A stretch of 64,000 nucleotides of DNA. Origin: Panopea generosa. Lineage: Eukaryota; Mollusca; Bivalvia; Adapedonta; Hiatellidae. The translations under genes were made by a program, and so were the position numbers. The notes under the pieces are model-generated. The model saw nothing but the letters and a program-made list of their open reading frames with translations, searched no databases and was not told where the DNA came from. Positions 1 to 14,000 of this stretch are shown here, one piece after another. The DNA is taken from assembly GCA_029582155.1 (NCBI GenBank), contig CM055906.1, positions 11,651,101-11,715,100 of the forward strand, given 5' to 3'. Numbering within the stretch: the stretch's first letter is position 1; each line of letters opens with the position of its first letter.

Positions 1-1277
1 TATAATGTTTAGTCAAAAAATTAACTAAATTAATTTTAATTTAGTTAAAAAAAATTTTTTTAATTTGTTTATAACATGTGTACTTTTAATAGAGACTTAA
101 CTTATACATTAAAAAAATGACGAAGGGTCTGTCTGGAGAAAGACGATCCAACGTAAATATATTAAACCATAGAGAGCCAGTGCACGAGTCTGGGTAGATT
201 CATAATCCTTTTGCGAGCTATTTGCCAACTTTCACACTTGAAATCTTTAAAGGAGGCTCTTCATCTTAACCCACTAGGGAGGAACAGTGGTGAATATTAA
301 ACCTTAAAATCTCAAAACAAGCCCGAATTAATTCTTAAACTACAAGTTTTTTAACCTCAACTCGAAAATTCAGTTTTCGGAACTATTAAATATATGATAA
401 TATCGGTATATTGCAATGACATGAGATTACAGTCCCAATAATCAATGTTGAATAGTTCTTAACATAACACAAATGAAGTGAATAATAAGTGACAGTATAC
501 ATCCGACCATATGATTTGAGCTTCACATTGGAATTGATACATTAATACGATAGTTATAAAGATTACCTCTACACAACAAAAAATAATCCATTTTACCTAT
601 AGCACATTATTAATTATCATCAACAGCATCAATTGGTCATTGCTGCATTATGACTACTACAATACCATAGCCTAACGATACAAAAAGTTACAATGATGAG
701 ATAACAAATTATATATTTTCCTTTACCACCTTAAAGTCATATATAAATTCTAATAAAATCTGTTATAAACTTTATATTTACCTGAATATATTGATAAAAA
801 ATATTTCTTAGCATAAAAAGCTCACATGTTTTTAGTCTGGCAGTAAACCAAAAATGAAGACAAAACTTCCGATAATTGCAATTCAAGAAACCTGACATTT
901 CCTTTTAGGATACCAGAGACCCGTTTCACCAACATTAATAAGTTTCCTAACTTCTTAGTGTTCAATTTGAGGTTAGGATAAAAAGTCACAAAATTCATTT
1001 AGTGTTTCACTAATAACACCATAACACAATAAGACCTTGCTATAGGTTACAATGAGACCTTTTACACCATAAGACTTTATATGATTTTTCTGTTTAAAAA
1101 TTCACAATAATTTTAATGTAACGCCTGTACTCTGGGGCTGCTGCCATTTTTTCATATGAAAATCTATGACTTACAAATGTTAGTGAAACAGATCTCTGAT
1201 CCTTAAGCTGTACACAATTTATATTTGAAATATCAACATACCTGCGAATGAAGCAATAAGATTTAATTTGATACATT
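1..1277. other. Non-coding AT-rich DNA
   Basis: No coding signal or clean repeat is visible. Bases 180-260 (GGGTAGATTC, CCAACTTTCACACTTGAAATC) resemble a worn SINE fragment of the kind found elsewhere in the window. Confidence 0.5.
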
Positions 1278-2330
1278 ATGTATTATCAGATATCCGTCAG
1301 TATGTATAATCAGATATCCGTCAGTATGTATTATCAGATATCCGTCGATATGTATCAATAGATATCCGTTGGTATGTATTATCAGATATCGGTTGGTATG
1401 TATCATCAGATATACGTCCATATGTATTATCAGATATCTGTCAGTATGTATTATCGGATATACATCAGTATGTATTATCAGTTATCCGTAGGTATGTATT
1501 ATAAGATATCCGTAGGTATGAATAATCAGATATATGTCAGTATGTATCATCAGATACTGGTCAGTATGTATTATCAGATATCTGTCAGTATGCATTATAA
1601 GATGTCCCTCAGTATGTATTATCAGATATCCATCAGTATGTATTATCAGATATCTGTCAGTATGTATTATCAGATATCCTTCGGTATGAATAATCAGATA
1701 TATATCAGTATGTATTATCAGATATTGGTCAGTATGTATTATCAGATATCCGCGGTATGTATTATAAGATATCCTTCAGTAGGAATAATCAGATATATGT
1801 CAGTATGTATTATCAGATATCTGTCAGTATGTATTATCAGATATCGGTCGGTATGTATTATCAGATATCGGTCGGTATGTATTATCAGATATCGGTCGGT
1901 ATGTATTATCAGATATCTGTCCATATGTATTATAAGATATCCGTCCGTATGTATTATCAGATATCTGTCAGTATGTATTATCAGATATCAGTCGGTATGT
2001 TTTATCAGATATCCGTCAGTATGTATTATCAGATATCCGTCGGTATGAATAATCAGATAAATGTCAGTATGTATTATCAGATATCGGTCAGTATGTATTA
2101 TCAGATATCCGTTGATGTTTTATCAGATATCCATCAATATGTATCATCAGATATCCATCGGTATGTATTATCAGATATCTGTCAGTATGTATTATCAGAT
2201 ATCCGTCAGTTTGATTATCAGATATCTGTTAATATGTATTATCAGATATCCATCGGTATGTATTATCATATATCTGTCAGTATGTATTATCAGATATCTG
2301 TCAGTATGTATTATCAAATATCTATTAAAC
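1278..2330. repeat. 24-bp tandem array, about 44 copies
   Basis: The unit contains TATGTATTATCAGATATC followed by CGTCAG or CGTCGG. Copies vary at a few bases, with occasional AATAATCAGATAT variants and small indels. The 24-bp period keeps frames open on both strands, so the MYYQIS-type reading frames here are by-products, not genes. Confidence 0.95.
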
Positions 2331-2338
2331 ATTTTTTT

Positions 2339-2525
2339 AATGGGACTGAATGTCATTTTTGACACATCTCAGGTAGTTTATGGAATATCCAGTTTTATTG
2401 GTGGAGGAAGACATCAGAATAAATCCGAGTAGAACCATCTACTTTCCGCAAGTAACTGGCAAACTTTCTCACATTAAGATTTTGGAGCAAGCAGGACTTG
2501 AACCTACGACCTTAGTGTTGAGAGG
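2339..2525 (-). mobile_element. SINE family A copy (head truncated)
   Basis: On the plus strand it reads TTTTTGACACATCTCAGG, then GAGTAGAACCATCT, CAAGTAACTGGCAAACTTTC and GGACTTGAACCTACGACC. The last segment is the reverse complement of a tRNA-type B box. It abuts the 24-bp array. Confidence 0.75.
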
Positions 2526-2529
2526 TAAT

Positions 2530-3255
2530 TGCTAACTTGATATATATTTATTTGAATTGTTCTGAATACTAAAAGTAGTTTTATTTATTTTAAAAACAGG
2601 CAAAATATAATTTAAAGAAAAATTTTACTTCTTAATCTGTGTTAAGGTATAGTGGTAGGCAGCTCACGCCTTTCATTTTACTTTGTAACTTCAGATATTT
2701 CTTGAAAACCATCAGTTCCACAAGGAAACACCAACTCTATAATTAATCAATAATCAACCAATTGTCTGTAATTCAAACTGATTGCAAAATTGTGTCATGA
2801 TATTTGCCATATTTAAACCTCAATTTCCATTAAAAACAAATTCCCCCGACTTTCCAATTGAATTTTTGTTGCTGCATTATTGTCATGAGCCACAGGAATA
2901 CTGTGTTTATAGTGAAATAATTCAAAGTTGGAATGAATACATTTGTTTCTGTAGAGTAAACAATCGTCCCCAGCTGTACTCAGGTTTGTAAATAACTGTA
3001 AATTACCATTACATAATATCAAAGAACAAACTTTAAATTGAATCGAAATTGCAAATAATGGAAATTAACACCTTCATAAAAATAATCATTTTCATTTCAC
3101 TAAATGAATGGAACAGATAATGATCAAACATAAATTAACTAATGTTTAATTGCTAACTGTTTTTTCACACAAACAGGCTATACATGTAAAACTTGTTAGT
3201 TATAAAGCAGCAAACACATATCACAAATTTCTAAATCTTCCTGTTTAGAGAAAAG
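2530..3255. other. Unannotated AT-rich DNA
   Basis: Overlapping 69-codon frames on opposite strands near 2782-3022 show no domain, no splice context and no family resemblance. I see no gene here. Confidence 0.4.
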
Positions 3256-3261
3256 TGTTTT

Positions 3262-3475
3262 ATGCTGCTTTCGACACATTCCAGGTTAAAATAAACAGAT
3301 GTATGATATTCAGTGCACCTAGTTTAGGAACGAATCTGAGTAGAACCGTCATCATTCCACAAGTAACTGACTTGCTTTTTTCTTAAAATGTTTTTTTGGA
3401 TCAAGCTGGGCTCAATTCCACAACCTCAGTGCTGAGAGGTAAGTGATCACAAGTCGTCTTCTACCATAAGTGGCC
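3262..3475 (-). mobile_element. SINE family A copy, diverged
   Basis: Segments TTCGACACATTCCAGG, GAATCTGAGTAGAACCGTC, CAAGTAACTGAC and CCTCAGTGCTGAGAGG occur in the family order. It is more degraded than the 12156-12414 copy. Confidence 0.65.
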
Positions 3476-4683
3476 AAAATGCTGAAAATTTTTATTTAAA
3501 CTTATTTCCAAGTAAATTTACTCTGTCACACAATTCAAGTTTGATGTCTTCCTTTATATCACCAGTATTGAATAAACCTATGCAGATGAAATGTGAATTA
3601 AAAGGTTGAGCACATTACCTCTGGATCACTGGCCCCACATCATCAGATATAATGACGAGTCCATAAATGGGATGTTCATGTATTATCAGTTGAGATCATG
3701 ATGGAATACTGGAAAAACACATAATTGTCAGGTATCTGCAACACGTATTATAAATCTGATAACACTTCAGCTGAAACCCTATCTAAACCATAGCTAGGAA
3801 AAAGTACAAAATTAAATACAGGTCACAAATACAGGTCAGTTTTTCATTTAACCTGTGACAATTGAAAATGACCGAGAGAACTGCTTGATTGAATTAATCA
3901 TTTTCAGGTAAACAGGTTTAACTAAATTATTCCAAGACTGACTTCTACATAATGAATCATGTGATGTTTTTATACAAAACTAACTAAACATTCAGTAAAA
4001 TTCATATAAAAATATCATACTTCACAAAACAAAACATATATAAACATGTTACAGCATACAGCAAATTCACAAAACAATGCCAAGTATATACATGTATCCA
4101 CCTGCCAACAACTTCCACTTCTCTGTTCATTTGACATGCAAAATAAATAAATAAATCAATATATCAAGGGGAATAACTCTGACAATAAAAATAATAACTA
4201 TGGTACAGTAAATATAACAAGTCTGATCTTATACAATCCAGAAGGTTAGCAGACTGCCTTTATAGATTCACTTTATCTCAAAATAACTAAACTGTGGATA
4301 GTCTTTAATCTGGTGTACTACTGATTCCCAGCATATGGAAACTATGATTTATAATGATCTCAGGGCAAATTTAATTTTTGTCATTTCAAATAGTAATGAA
4401 AATATATAAACTTGTAAGGATTCATATTTCTTAAGGATATAAAAATAACTATTTATTATGTACAGTTTATTATTGATAAAATGTTCTGTACAAACTCATC
4501 TTATAAAAATGTGATTTTATCAATATTACTTGTAAATAAGTTACTATACATATATAAAGTAAAAGATATTCATTTGAATTTTAGGCTTCAGTTCACATCA
4601 AAAGAACTTTTTAATTATTTTGTAGTATATAAACCATGGATATTAGTTCTTGGCTACATTAATTCATTATGTCGTCTAACACA

Positions 4684-4800
4684 GGCCAATTTTCTCACAT
4701 GAAGATTTTTGGACTGAGCTGGCCTCAAACCCAGAACATCAGCAGTGTTATTAGTAAGTCAGTCATTAGACAACAGTGCCCAAGACCACTCTACCAGGTT
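4684..4800 (-). mobile_element. SINE family A head fragment
   Basis: It reads CCAATTTTCTCACATGAAG, GGCCTCAAACCCAGAAC and CCAAGACCACTCTACC, matching the tRNA-like end of family A in reverse complement. Confidence 0.6.
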
Positions 4801-7080
4801 CCAGATGTACACTTTATCAATGTATTATATTGAACATATTCTTATAAAGTGTAACTTTCTATTAAACAATAACAGCCATAAGTAATACAGAATATTTACT
4901 TTTTGCTAAAACTACTTTAATAACAAAAAATGAATGCACAAAATTGGAATGGAGTCGAAAATATGCCCGATTCTATAATATATACAAAAAATTAAAATAT
5001 ACATAAACAAAAGCATAACAGTTTGCACTGAAAAGTGAAATTAAATAAACCTTGAAGCTAAATAATTGTTATAACATTTTAATGCTACAAATTTCAACAT
5101 TTTTAAAAAGTTTTCAACAGAAGCTAAGTTTTCTTGGTTCGTAATGAATTAAATTTTAATGCTATTAACTTCAACATGTTAATTTAGGTTTCAATGTAAA
5201 GTTAAATTTTTTTGGTCCACAATGAATTAAATCCTATGATACACATTTCAACTACAGTTTCAATAAAAGTTGCTAAAACCAATGAACATTCAGTTATATA
5301 CATACCTCATTAATTAATATTGAGTGCAGCATTTTTCGCTAAATAAAAGTAAAAACAAATGACTTATGATAAGATTTTGCAAAGCATAAAATTAAAGTGC
5401 AGTAATTAAATGATAGTTTCATTACTTCATTACAATATTGAGAAGCAAATCCACTGTTTTGGAATGTACATGTATTTCATTATGTCATGTTGTTAATGCT
5501 ACCATGAAACGCAAAATATAACTAAAATTCCTTTTCAACAAAAACTGCAAATGTATAAATTAACAATTCATTAGATGCCGGAATGTATGTGAACCACACA
5601 TATACACTGCCTTGACCCCAACATACTGATTGTAAAAGCATTTTATCCCCTTGTACACACATAAATAACTATAAAATAAAACTTTATTTTTTTAATTCGC
5701 AGGAAAAAATGGAAATATAACAAACATAACGCCAGATTTTATGATAGAAAAAGTCTTTGTTTATAATACATACTTAAAGCTCCAAAAACAAATATAAATA
5801 AGAACATTTGCAAGGTAAGCAAAATATCTACAAACCTTTTTTTTATTATAATTAAAGCATTATCATCTTTACAATAAACATTTGAAAAAAAAGGGAATAG
5901 GAAAATACTGTTTAATAGCAATTCTAACATTTCTTAGTCAAATACTTTTCCACCCAACTGTTTGGTATGAACTTTAGTGGGATTTGCAAAATAACCTTTG
6001 GTTGTTGTATTTTACAGTAATATTGCAACATACATGTACTAGTATACATACTTGAATGACTATAAAAAAATCACAAAGTCCTTATCAACAGTGCTCACTT
6101 CCCTACCCACAACCTCTTCTCCATGAGAAAGATATGTGAATCAAATGACAGACATGCATGTGTGCGTACAAAAACAGTTCATGCAGACAATAATTATACA
6201 TGACTTATAACATTTCTATGAAAATATCACATAATTATAAACAAAAATAATTGTATAGCTGCAATATATGTACTGTGATCCTGTTTACAGGTCATAAGGT
6301 CATATTAGGCATATTTTTCAACATATAAAATTCTATGTTCCTGAATTTTCCTAGAAATCTACATGTAAACATGATTAACTCGCAATAAAGTATTGTTTAT
6401 TTACAACCAGATTTTAACAATAATTTGCATTAATTGTATTGTACCACCATTTTTTTATATGATTTCAAAAATAACAAGGCGAACAAATGGAAAAAGTGTC
6501 AATAGATGATGCCTTGTTTTCGTATAAATTAACACTTAGGATGCCATGGCAACTGTTCCCTATGCTGACATATAGAAGTTATATAATTTTAGTCCCGAGA
6601 AAAAAAACTTTAATACTAAAACAAGGATCTAAATAGAAATAGACACTGACATGAATGATATTCCTCAATATAATTAATTGTTTGCTAGTGTAAAATTTAC
6701 AAATAATGAATAATTTTACTAAACTATCAATATAGAGAAACAAGGATTGAAATCATATAAAAAAAATATAGTCGAATTTTGAGTAGGTATGAAGGAAACC
6801 GACATACAATCTTTTTTTAAATTTTTGACGAGCATTTTTATAATTTACTTGACTACTGAGATTCAGAAAACATACAATTACTTCTCATCAAACAGTATCA
6901 TTGCAAAATATGAACAAAATCGAAAAAACTCTTAACTATTGAGCGATATATATACCTATGTTTGCCATGGAAACTATAACCCTGTTAGTTACCCTGATTA
7001 CAGCAGCATGCATGATGTGCGTAATGATTATAATTGGAATGTAATTATCACTTAACAAGTCTGGTCTGATCTTCCTGTCT
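4801..7080. other. AT-rich 3' flank, nothing recognised
   Basis: Only short open frames and homopolymer-rich stretches are present. I see no conserved peptide, tandem repeat or clean SINE. Confidence 0.4.
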
Positions 7081-7109
7081 CGCGACCTCCTACCTTGTGA
7101 ACACAAAGC

Positions 7110-7212
7110 TAACCTTCCTACCTCGCAACCATTTTTCAAACCTGTCCTACCTCGCAACCATTCTTCAAACCCTTCCTACCTCACAACCATTTTTCAAACC
7201 TAACCTTCCTTC
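7110..7212. repeat. About 33-bp tandem repeat, 3-4 copies
   Basis: The unit contains CCTACCTCGCAACCATT followed by TTCAAACC. It is short and imperfect. Confidence 0.75.
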
Positions 7213-7494
7213 CTGTAGAAAGTATACCTTCTTATCTGAAGAGGTGATTGAGAACACTGTTCAGATCTAACCTTCAAATTTGACTCTCTGATATTGCTTT
7301 TCTCAATATTGAGTTCATTCCTTAAATCTAACAATGCAAAATTGACATCACTCTTCAATAACTGACCTTGAGATATGAAGGTCAAGGTTTAATTTCAGAT
7401 CTTCTAACATGGATATGCCAGAAAAGCGAAGTTCATGAACTAAGATTTCATCTTGGCATTTCTGTTTGTGTAACAGTGTTGCCAATTTCTTGAT

Positions 7495-7682
7495 TTACGG
7501 AGTGGACTGATTTGGCCAGTTTTCTGACTTGCCCAGTTTCCCCGACTTGCTCAGATTAATGACAGGCCCATATTCCTGATTTGCCCAGTTTAATGACTGG
7601 CCCATATTCCTGATTTGCCCAGTTTAGTGATTTGCCCACTTTAATGATTCACCCAATTTACTGACTGGCCCAGTTTCCTTGC
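7495..7682. repeat. About 20-bp degenerate tandem repeat
   Basis: Repeated words TGATTTGCCCAGTTT, TGACTGGCCCATATTCC and GACTTGCCCAGTTT recur about nine times. The array lies just beyond the 3' end of UGCG. Confidence 0.8.
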
Positions 7683-7748
7683 ACATAGTTTTTAATATCC
7701 AATTGTCTTATAGTCCTCTAGATGTGTATGTATATGTTAGATCTAGTT

Positions 7749-7791
7749 TTTATTCCACCTCAACCTTTTACATATTAACATCTACTTTATT
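7749..7791 (-). promoter_or_regulatory. Candidate UGCG polyadenylation signals
   Basis: Two minus-strand AATAAA hexamers follow the stop codon, at 7791-7786 and 7754-7749, about 80 and 120 bases downstream. Either could end a short 3'UTR. AT-rich DNA gives such hexamers by chance, so transcript data are needed. Confidence 0.35.
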
Positions 7792-7870
7792 GCAAAGTAA
7801 TTTCCAGCCATCCACTCCGCTGAAGATCTGATGATTGTAATGTTACTTATGATAATGAGATATATCTATG

Positions 7871-8044
7871 CTATGATGACTTAATTATTTCTGTATGGCC
7901 ACCAAACGAATACTTGTAAGTCCTTTTTCCCCACTTGATTGTTCGTGGAGCTATTAGTGCTTCCAAAAATATCACCACCGCAAGAGTTTCACGTAAAATC
8001 CAAGCCAATAAGTATTCACACTTGGAAAATGGAAGAGGTCCATG
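7871..8044 (-). CDS. UGCG: UGCG coding exon 9 (residues 349-405, stop)
   Basis: After acceptor TGTTTCAG the exon reads HGPLPFSKCEYLLAWILRE, a hydrophobic stretch, then RTIKWGKRTYKYSFGGHTE and ends KSS with TAG at 7873-7871. The human C-terminus has the same layout (FSKLDYAVAWFIRE, TISWRTGRYRLRCGG). A plus-strand reading frame over the same bases is a shadow. Confidence 0.93.
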   Translation of the reverse strand, partial: HGPLPFSKCEYLLAWILRETLAVVIFLEALIAPRTIKWGKRTYKYSFGGHTEIIKSS

Positions 8045-11000
8045 CTGAAACAGAAAAAGCAGAAATAGGAATCAAGAAGAAATGGCAACCCTTTTATAGC
8101 TTTCGACTACGTCCCAATCTGAAAACTACATTTCCCTGCCACAATTGTGGTCAGAAAAATTCCCAAATTGATATTGTTTTCTTCAATATTCCTTTTTTCC
8201 CCCCCCAAATCAATTGGACATAATGACATGTTAAATTCAATTAAATAAGGCTTAAACATCTAGCTGTGGTAAATCCAATAGTTTGGTTCAGTTTGATACA
8301 AACATCAAACTACTTCAAAAATCCCGAATACATCACAATATTGACCTCTTTTTTCCCCCATAATTAAAGGGTTTGGTCTCGTCATAGAAATAGAGGACTG
8401 CTAAGTTTTGTGTGGATTTAATGTAAAACTTATTTAACCCAATATAGACTAAGTTCTTGATTATATGAATCAGTTTGATAACATGGTCAACAGGATGAGG
8501 CATTCTGAATATATAAAACTCAGAGAGTAAAGTTGTCTTATTTTCTACCATTGTAATGTTATGATGATCATAAAATGAGGCTTCTCTGTTTTCTATATAA
8601 TCTTTCCTGAATCTGAGCATCTGGATAATGTGCGCATCAAAATACATGACTGTATTCAATTGTGTACTTCCAAACATTGGTGGAGGTACATAAAGAAAGC
8701 AACCGAGTCATTACCGAATTACAAATATGTAAACAAAAGCTTAAAGTTCAGTCCGCTCATTTAAGAAATACACATTTCAATCAAAGTTATTTATTTTCTC
8801 ACTTTTTTAAAAAAACAGTCACTAAGGGTTCTACAGGAATGGTTTTGGCAATACTATTAACAAATTTAACTGCAATCATTTTGTTTTATCAAAAATTGTG
8901 CATTTCGGAAGTTTAATGAGACTTTGAAAGTGTTTCATTCTTACCTGGACCATGCGTAACAACAGATAATCTGAAATGAGCCAGACTGCCAAATGGATGC
9001 CAAAAAATATATATGGATTGATTCCCAAGAAATGATAAAGGGACCAGGCACCATACACGCCAAGCGGCAGACACTCAGTCAGCGGTTCCAGGAAGCCACT
9101 CACAACTGGCATCATGTTGAATCTCAGCCGCAGCCATCTGAAACCGAAATTACAGTTATAGAATATTAAATTATTGAAAATAAGTTTTATTGAAAATAGT
9201 GAACATTGTACCTTGGTATTTTATGAATTGTCCTTGAACACAGAAATTGAGAATGCAGTCTGTTCCCTTTCTGTCTATACTCTTTGACAAATATTGCACC
9301 TGGTCTGTATTATACTGATGGGCAGACAGACAGTGTTAACACTTTATGCCCCATCACCATTTTCCGTTTGACATAAAAAAGCCGAATTAACATATCATAA
9401 AAGCATTGTTCTTATTTCTGTAATACAAAAATCAACCTACACACACAGACTGCATGTCCTTAAGGCAGATGAGATTGCAAGAAGTATAAAAATGTAGTTA
9501 CATGCATTGTGCATAACAACATGCAATCAACAGGTGTAGCACACAGATATGAATTTCTGCCCATGACAATTAACTAATATCAAGTTTGAAACTGACAATA
9601 TCATTATAATGATATTAACGTCTGTTATGACAGAAGTTAATTATCTGTCTATATTAATTAATTCTGCCTTCCGTAGATATTAATTTGTTCCTAGATGCGT
9701 ACAATTTCAGAAGTTTTTATCAATTATCGATTTAAACAAATTTTACATTAAATTTGAAAGAAGTTCTTACAACATGGACAAATCATGCTCAGAATTTCCC
9801 TAGGTAGAACCAGTTCTAAACCTCATTATGTGGATAAAGTGTCATACTTAAGTTAAAAATATACGGCTGTGGTGGGGATCAAACCCTCAACCCTCGGATC
9901 ATTGGTCCTATGCTTTACCACTGGACCAAGTGCTCAACTTGTAGTTTAATATTATTTCTCCTGAAGATCAAATTCCACAGAAAATAGGAGAAAATGTTCT
10001 AAAGGTAACAAAATAAACTGTTCAGATGATCCATGGAATGTTTCAGGACCCATTCTGTGTGGGAATGAAGGAAACAGTTAACAAACAACAACTATTCAGG
10101 CTCGATAAAATAGAAGTGAGACATTATATGTGAAGAATAGGAAAATCTGCCCTTACCTGACCATTCTATCTTTGTAACCAATGACGGATGTCTGGGCCAG
10201 GCTCTGCTGTGCTGGGTATGATGACAACACCAGTCTGTGGCCTCTATAATATAATGCATCAACTGGTGTTAGAAAAGAGCATGAAAAATGTGAAACCTGC
10301 TTTAGTTGTTGTCTATAATACATGTTTTTTTAATTTAATTAATGATACAACTGTCTGTGACACAGGATTTAGTGCTTGTTGATGTTGCATAAAATATTAC
10401 ACATGGCCTTCTATGACACATGCCTATCATTGACGGTCTTATAAAAGATTGTATTATGATACCATGGTCATAACATATGCCTATCAGTAACCAGCCAGGT
10501 TCATAGCATATGACTTTCAGTAACCACCAGCCAGGTTCATAGCATATGACTATCAGTAACAGGCAGCCAAGTTCATAGCATATGACTATCAGTAACCAGC
10601 AGCCAGGTTCATAGCATATGACTTGGTAACCAGTCAGGTTCATAACATAAGACTATCAGTAACCGGCCTGGTTTGTAACATATGACTATCAGTAACCAGC
10701 CAGGTTCATAGCATATGACTATCAGTAACCAGCCAGGGTCATAACATATGACTATCAGTAACCAGCCAGGTTCATAGCATATGACTATTGGTAACCAGCC
10801 AGGTTTGTAGCACATGACTATCAATAACCAGCCATGTTCATAGCATATGACTATCAGTAACCAGCAGCCATGTTCATAGCATATGACTATCAGTAACCAG
10901 CCAGGTTCATAGCATATGACTATCAGTAACCAGCAGCCAGGTGCATAGCAAATGGTTATCAGTAACCAGGCAGGTTCATAGAATATGACTATAAGTAACC

Positions 11001-14000
11001 AGTCCAGTTCATAACATATGACTATCAGTAATCAGTCAAGTTCATAACATATGACTTTAAGTAACCAGTCAGGTTCATAACATATGACTATCAGTAACCA
11101 GCCAGGTTCATAGCATATAACTATCAGTAACCAGCCAGGTTAATACAATATGACTATCAGTAACCAGCTAGGTTCATAGCATATGGCAATCAGTAAGCAG
11201 CCAGGTTCATAGCATATGACTACCAGTTACCAGCCAGGTTAATACAATATGACTATCAGTAACCAGCCAAGATCATAGCATATGGCAATCAGTAAGCAGC
11301 CAGGTTCATAACATATGACTATCAGTAACCAGTCAGGTTCATAGCATAGGACTATCAGTAACCAGCCAGGTTCATAACATATGACTATCAGTAACCAGCC
11401 AGGTTCATAGCATAGGACTATCAGTAACCAGCAGCCAGGTTCATAGCATATGACTACTTGTTATCAGTCAGGTTAATAAAATATGACTATCAGTAACCGG
11501 CTAGGTTCATAGCATATGGCAATCAGTAACCAGCAGCAAGGTTCATATCATATTACTATCATAACCAGCCAGGTTCATAACATATGACTATCAGTAACCA
11601 ACCAAGTTCATAGCATATGACTATTAATAACCTTATAACATATGACTATTAGTAACCTTATAAAGTATGACTATTAGTAAACAGCATTTGTGCTCATTCA
11701 TTATTGAATTTATTAAACTTGGGAAAAATGACAGAGCCTTACATAATATTTTTTATAATATACCGTAAAATCAATTTAATAAAAAATAAACACTCATGTA
11801 AAATCCTCAATATAAACATGTCACTTTACTGATAGTGGATGTGTAAAATGTCATGTAACACTATCTCTCATTGCTGCTGAAGCAATGAAGCAAGTATTCA
11901 GTGAAGGTTACTAGTCAAGGTTATCTGGTTACGCTAAGTGTAAATACTTTTCAGTAAACAAGTAGTATGTTGTTGCACAATTATCTAACAGTCCCCATCT
12001 GTGACGTTGTGATGTATTGTAACCACAGTTTTTAACACATAACAGGTTATATCACATATATATGATTATAATATTATATGGCAACCAATTTAACTTTGGG
12101 GATAGAAGTTTGTATGATTAGGTTTTACATCTTTTTGAAACGGTATTTCAGTTATTTTTATTCCTTTTTTTTTTTTTTTTGAATAGCGTTTAACACCATT
12201 TTCAACACATTTCAGGTTATATAAGGCATATTCAGTGTTATTAGTGGAGAAAGACCACAGAATGAATTTGAGTAGAACCAACGTCCCTCCGCAAGTAACT
12301 GGTAAACTTTCTCACATAAAGTTTTTGGAGCAAGCGGGACTTGAACCAACGACCTTAGTGCTGAGAGGTGACCTTAAGATGGTACCTTCGACCATTCGGC
12401 CACGGAGGACCCCTGTATTTCAGTTATACAATGGTAGTTATCACACCTAACCATTCCTGGAATCCGTCTAGCGGTTATCCAGAAATTGACACACCTTGTC
12501 CCTGCAAGACACTGACTACTTCTCCACATATCCAGAAGTGGGAGGATCATGGCCATAGAGCACAGTTTAATCATTGAAGAGATTTGTGGCCAGGTTGGGA
12601 TTTGAACATTACCTCTGGACTGACAGGTTCTTTACAGACTGAGTTAATTGGGCTGGGCTGCGGAGAAGAAAACCAGATACATAAACATCTGATCAGAACC
12701 ACCTTCTTTCTCAAAGTAAGTGACTCAATTTATCAATTAAAGTTTTTTGACCAGGCGTGGTTTGAACTCACAACCTCAACGCAAGAGGTAAGTGATCTTG
12801 AGACGGTCCCCGACTTGACCACAGACCCAATTTGTATATACAGAATAATATCAGAAACAGTCTGTCAGGAGAGCACTGTGATTTTTAAGTTATGTAGCGT
12901 GTCACCAACTTTGTAAAATAGCATATATTCTTCTATATCATAACTACGTCTGTAGATAATACATACTTTTCATGCAGTGCATGTGTGAGGTAGAAATCCT
13001 CTGCCAGATATTTCCCGTACCAATTCAGGCCATGCAGTTCATCAAGTGAGGCCTTTTTAAACATGTAAGACATCCCAGTGGTACAGCAGAGGCCCAAGAT
13101 GTTGAAGGCCAAATAGTATCTCGCAAATGCTCCTCCAAAGTAGGTCTGAAATGTGTGAAAATTATTTATTTCTGTCAATTTGTTTGAATATTTAGTATGA
13201 TTTATTCTGTAAATATGAACAAATGCTTCGTAGATTGTGTAAAAATCAGTTTGTCAATGGGGGTTGGTCTGTTTGTTTGAATATTTTGTGTCATTTTATG
13301 CCATCAATGACTAACCCAACCACTCTTATCTGGGATCCTGGAAGTTTACCAGCACTCAAGTACACCCATCTCCGCAAGTAACTGATAACTCTCCCACTTG
13401 AATCAGCGGTGACAGTTGAAGGACAATGAGATGCATATGAGATGTATATCTACCATAATAGAGACTGTGAACAGGCAGGGATAAGAATTCCGACCACTCG
13501 ACTGAAAGTCAGATGTGCTACTGACAGAGCTAACCAGTCGTAGCTATTAGTCTGTGAGCAATTGTTAATTTACTTGCCTTAAATACAATTATGGTTTAGG
13601 GGGCATGTTTCAGCCAACAAGAATTTTTCAGCTGTTATAAGTAGTTTTAGCGATACATTATATTAATGCTGTAAAAAACATAGGTAAGTTGGATGGTATG
13701 ACCTCAATTCTAGTTTGAGTGTTCCAGCCATCCAGATTCCAGTCATTGAATGTAGAATAATGGAATTTAATAGGAATTCCATCTATCTGGTTTTCCTGTC
13801 ACAAAAATGAAGTTCTGATGCGCTTACCTTTTCTAGAGTTTGAGCAAATCCTTTCTGATCCGTGGTGAAGGGCATCTGGTGACATAATGCAACATTGGGC
13901 TTCTGCAGTTTACACACCATATCTAGTATTATATCTGAACTGGCTGCAAGGAGAAAAAACAGTCAGAACTTTACTCTCAATGTCATACATCCAGAAATGA

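Noticed and set aside
1278-2330. CRISPR-like array
   Set aside because: The units are contiguous tandem copies with no unique spacers, and the context is eukaryotic.
1374-2362. Plus-strand frames with MYYQISVS repeats
   Set aside because: They follow the 24-bp array exactly and stop where it ends. Both strands are open, as expected from a 24-bp period.
6060-6190. Minus-strand SWRRG peptide as a UGCG C-terminus
   Set aside because: It lacks the KWG/GG motifs and a frame-compatible acceptor. The true last exon was found at 7871-8044.
7939-8223. Plus-strand 94-codon frame with a CHNCG segment
   Set aside because: It is antisense to UGCG exon 9, whose family match and splice fit are clear.
8333-8677. 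Minus-strand 114-codon frame inside UGCG intron 8
   Set aside because: It lies between two exons that join in frame without it and shows no similarity to the family.
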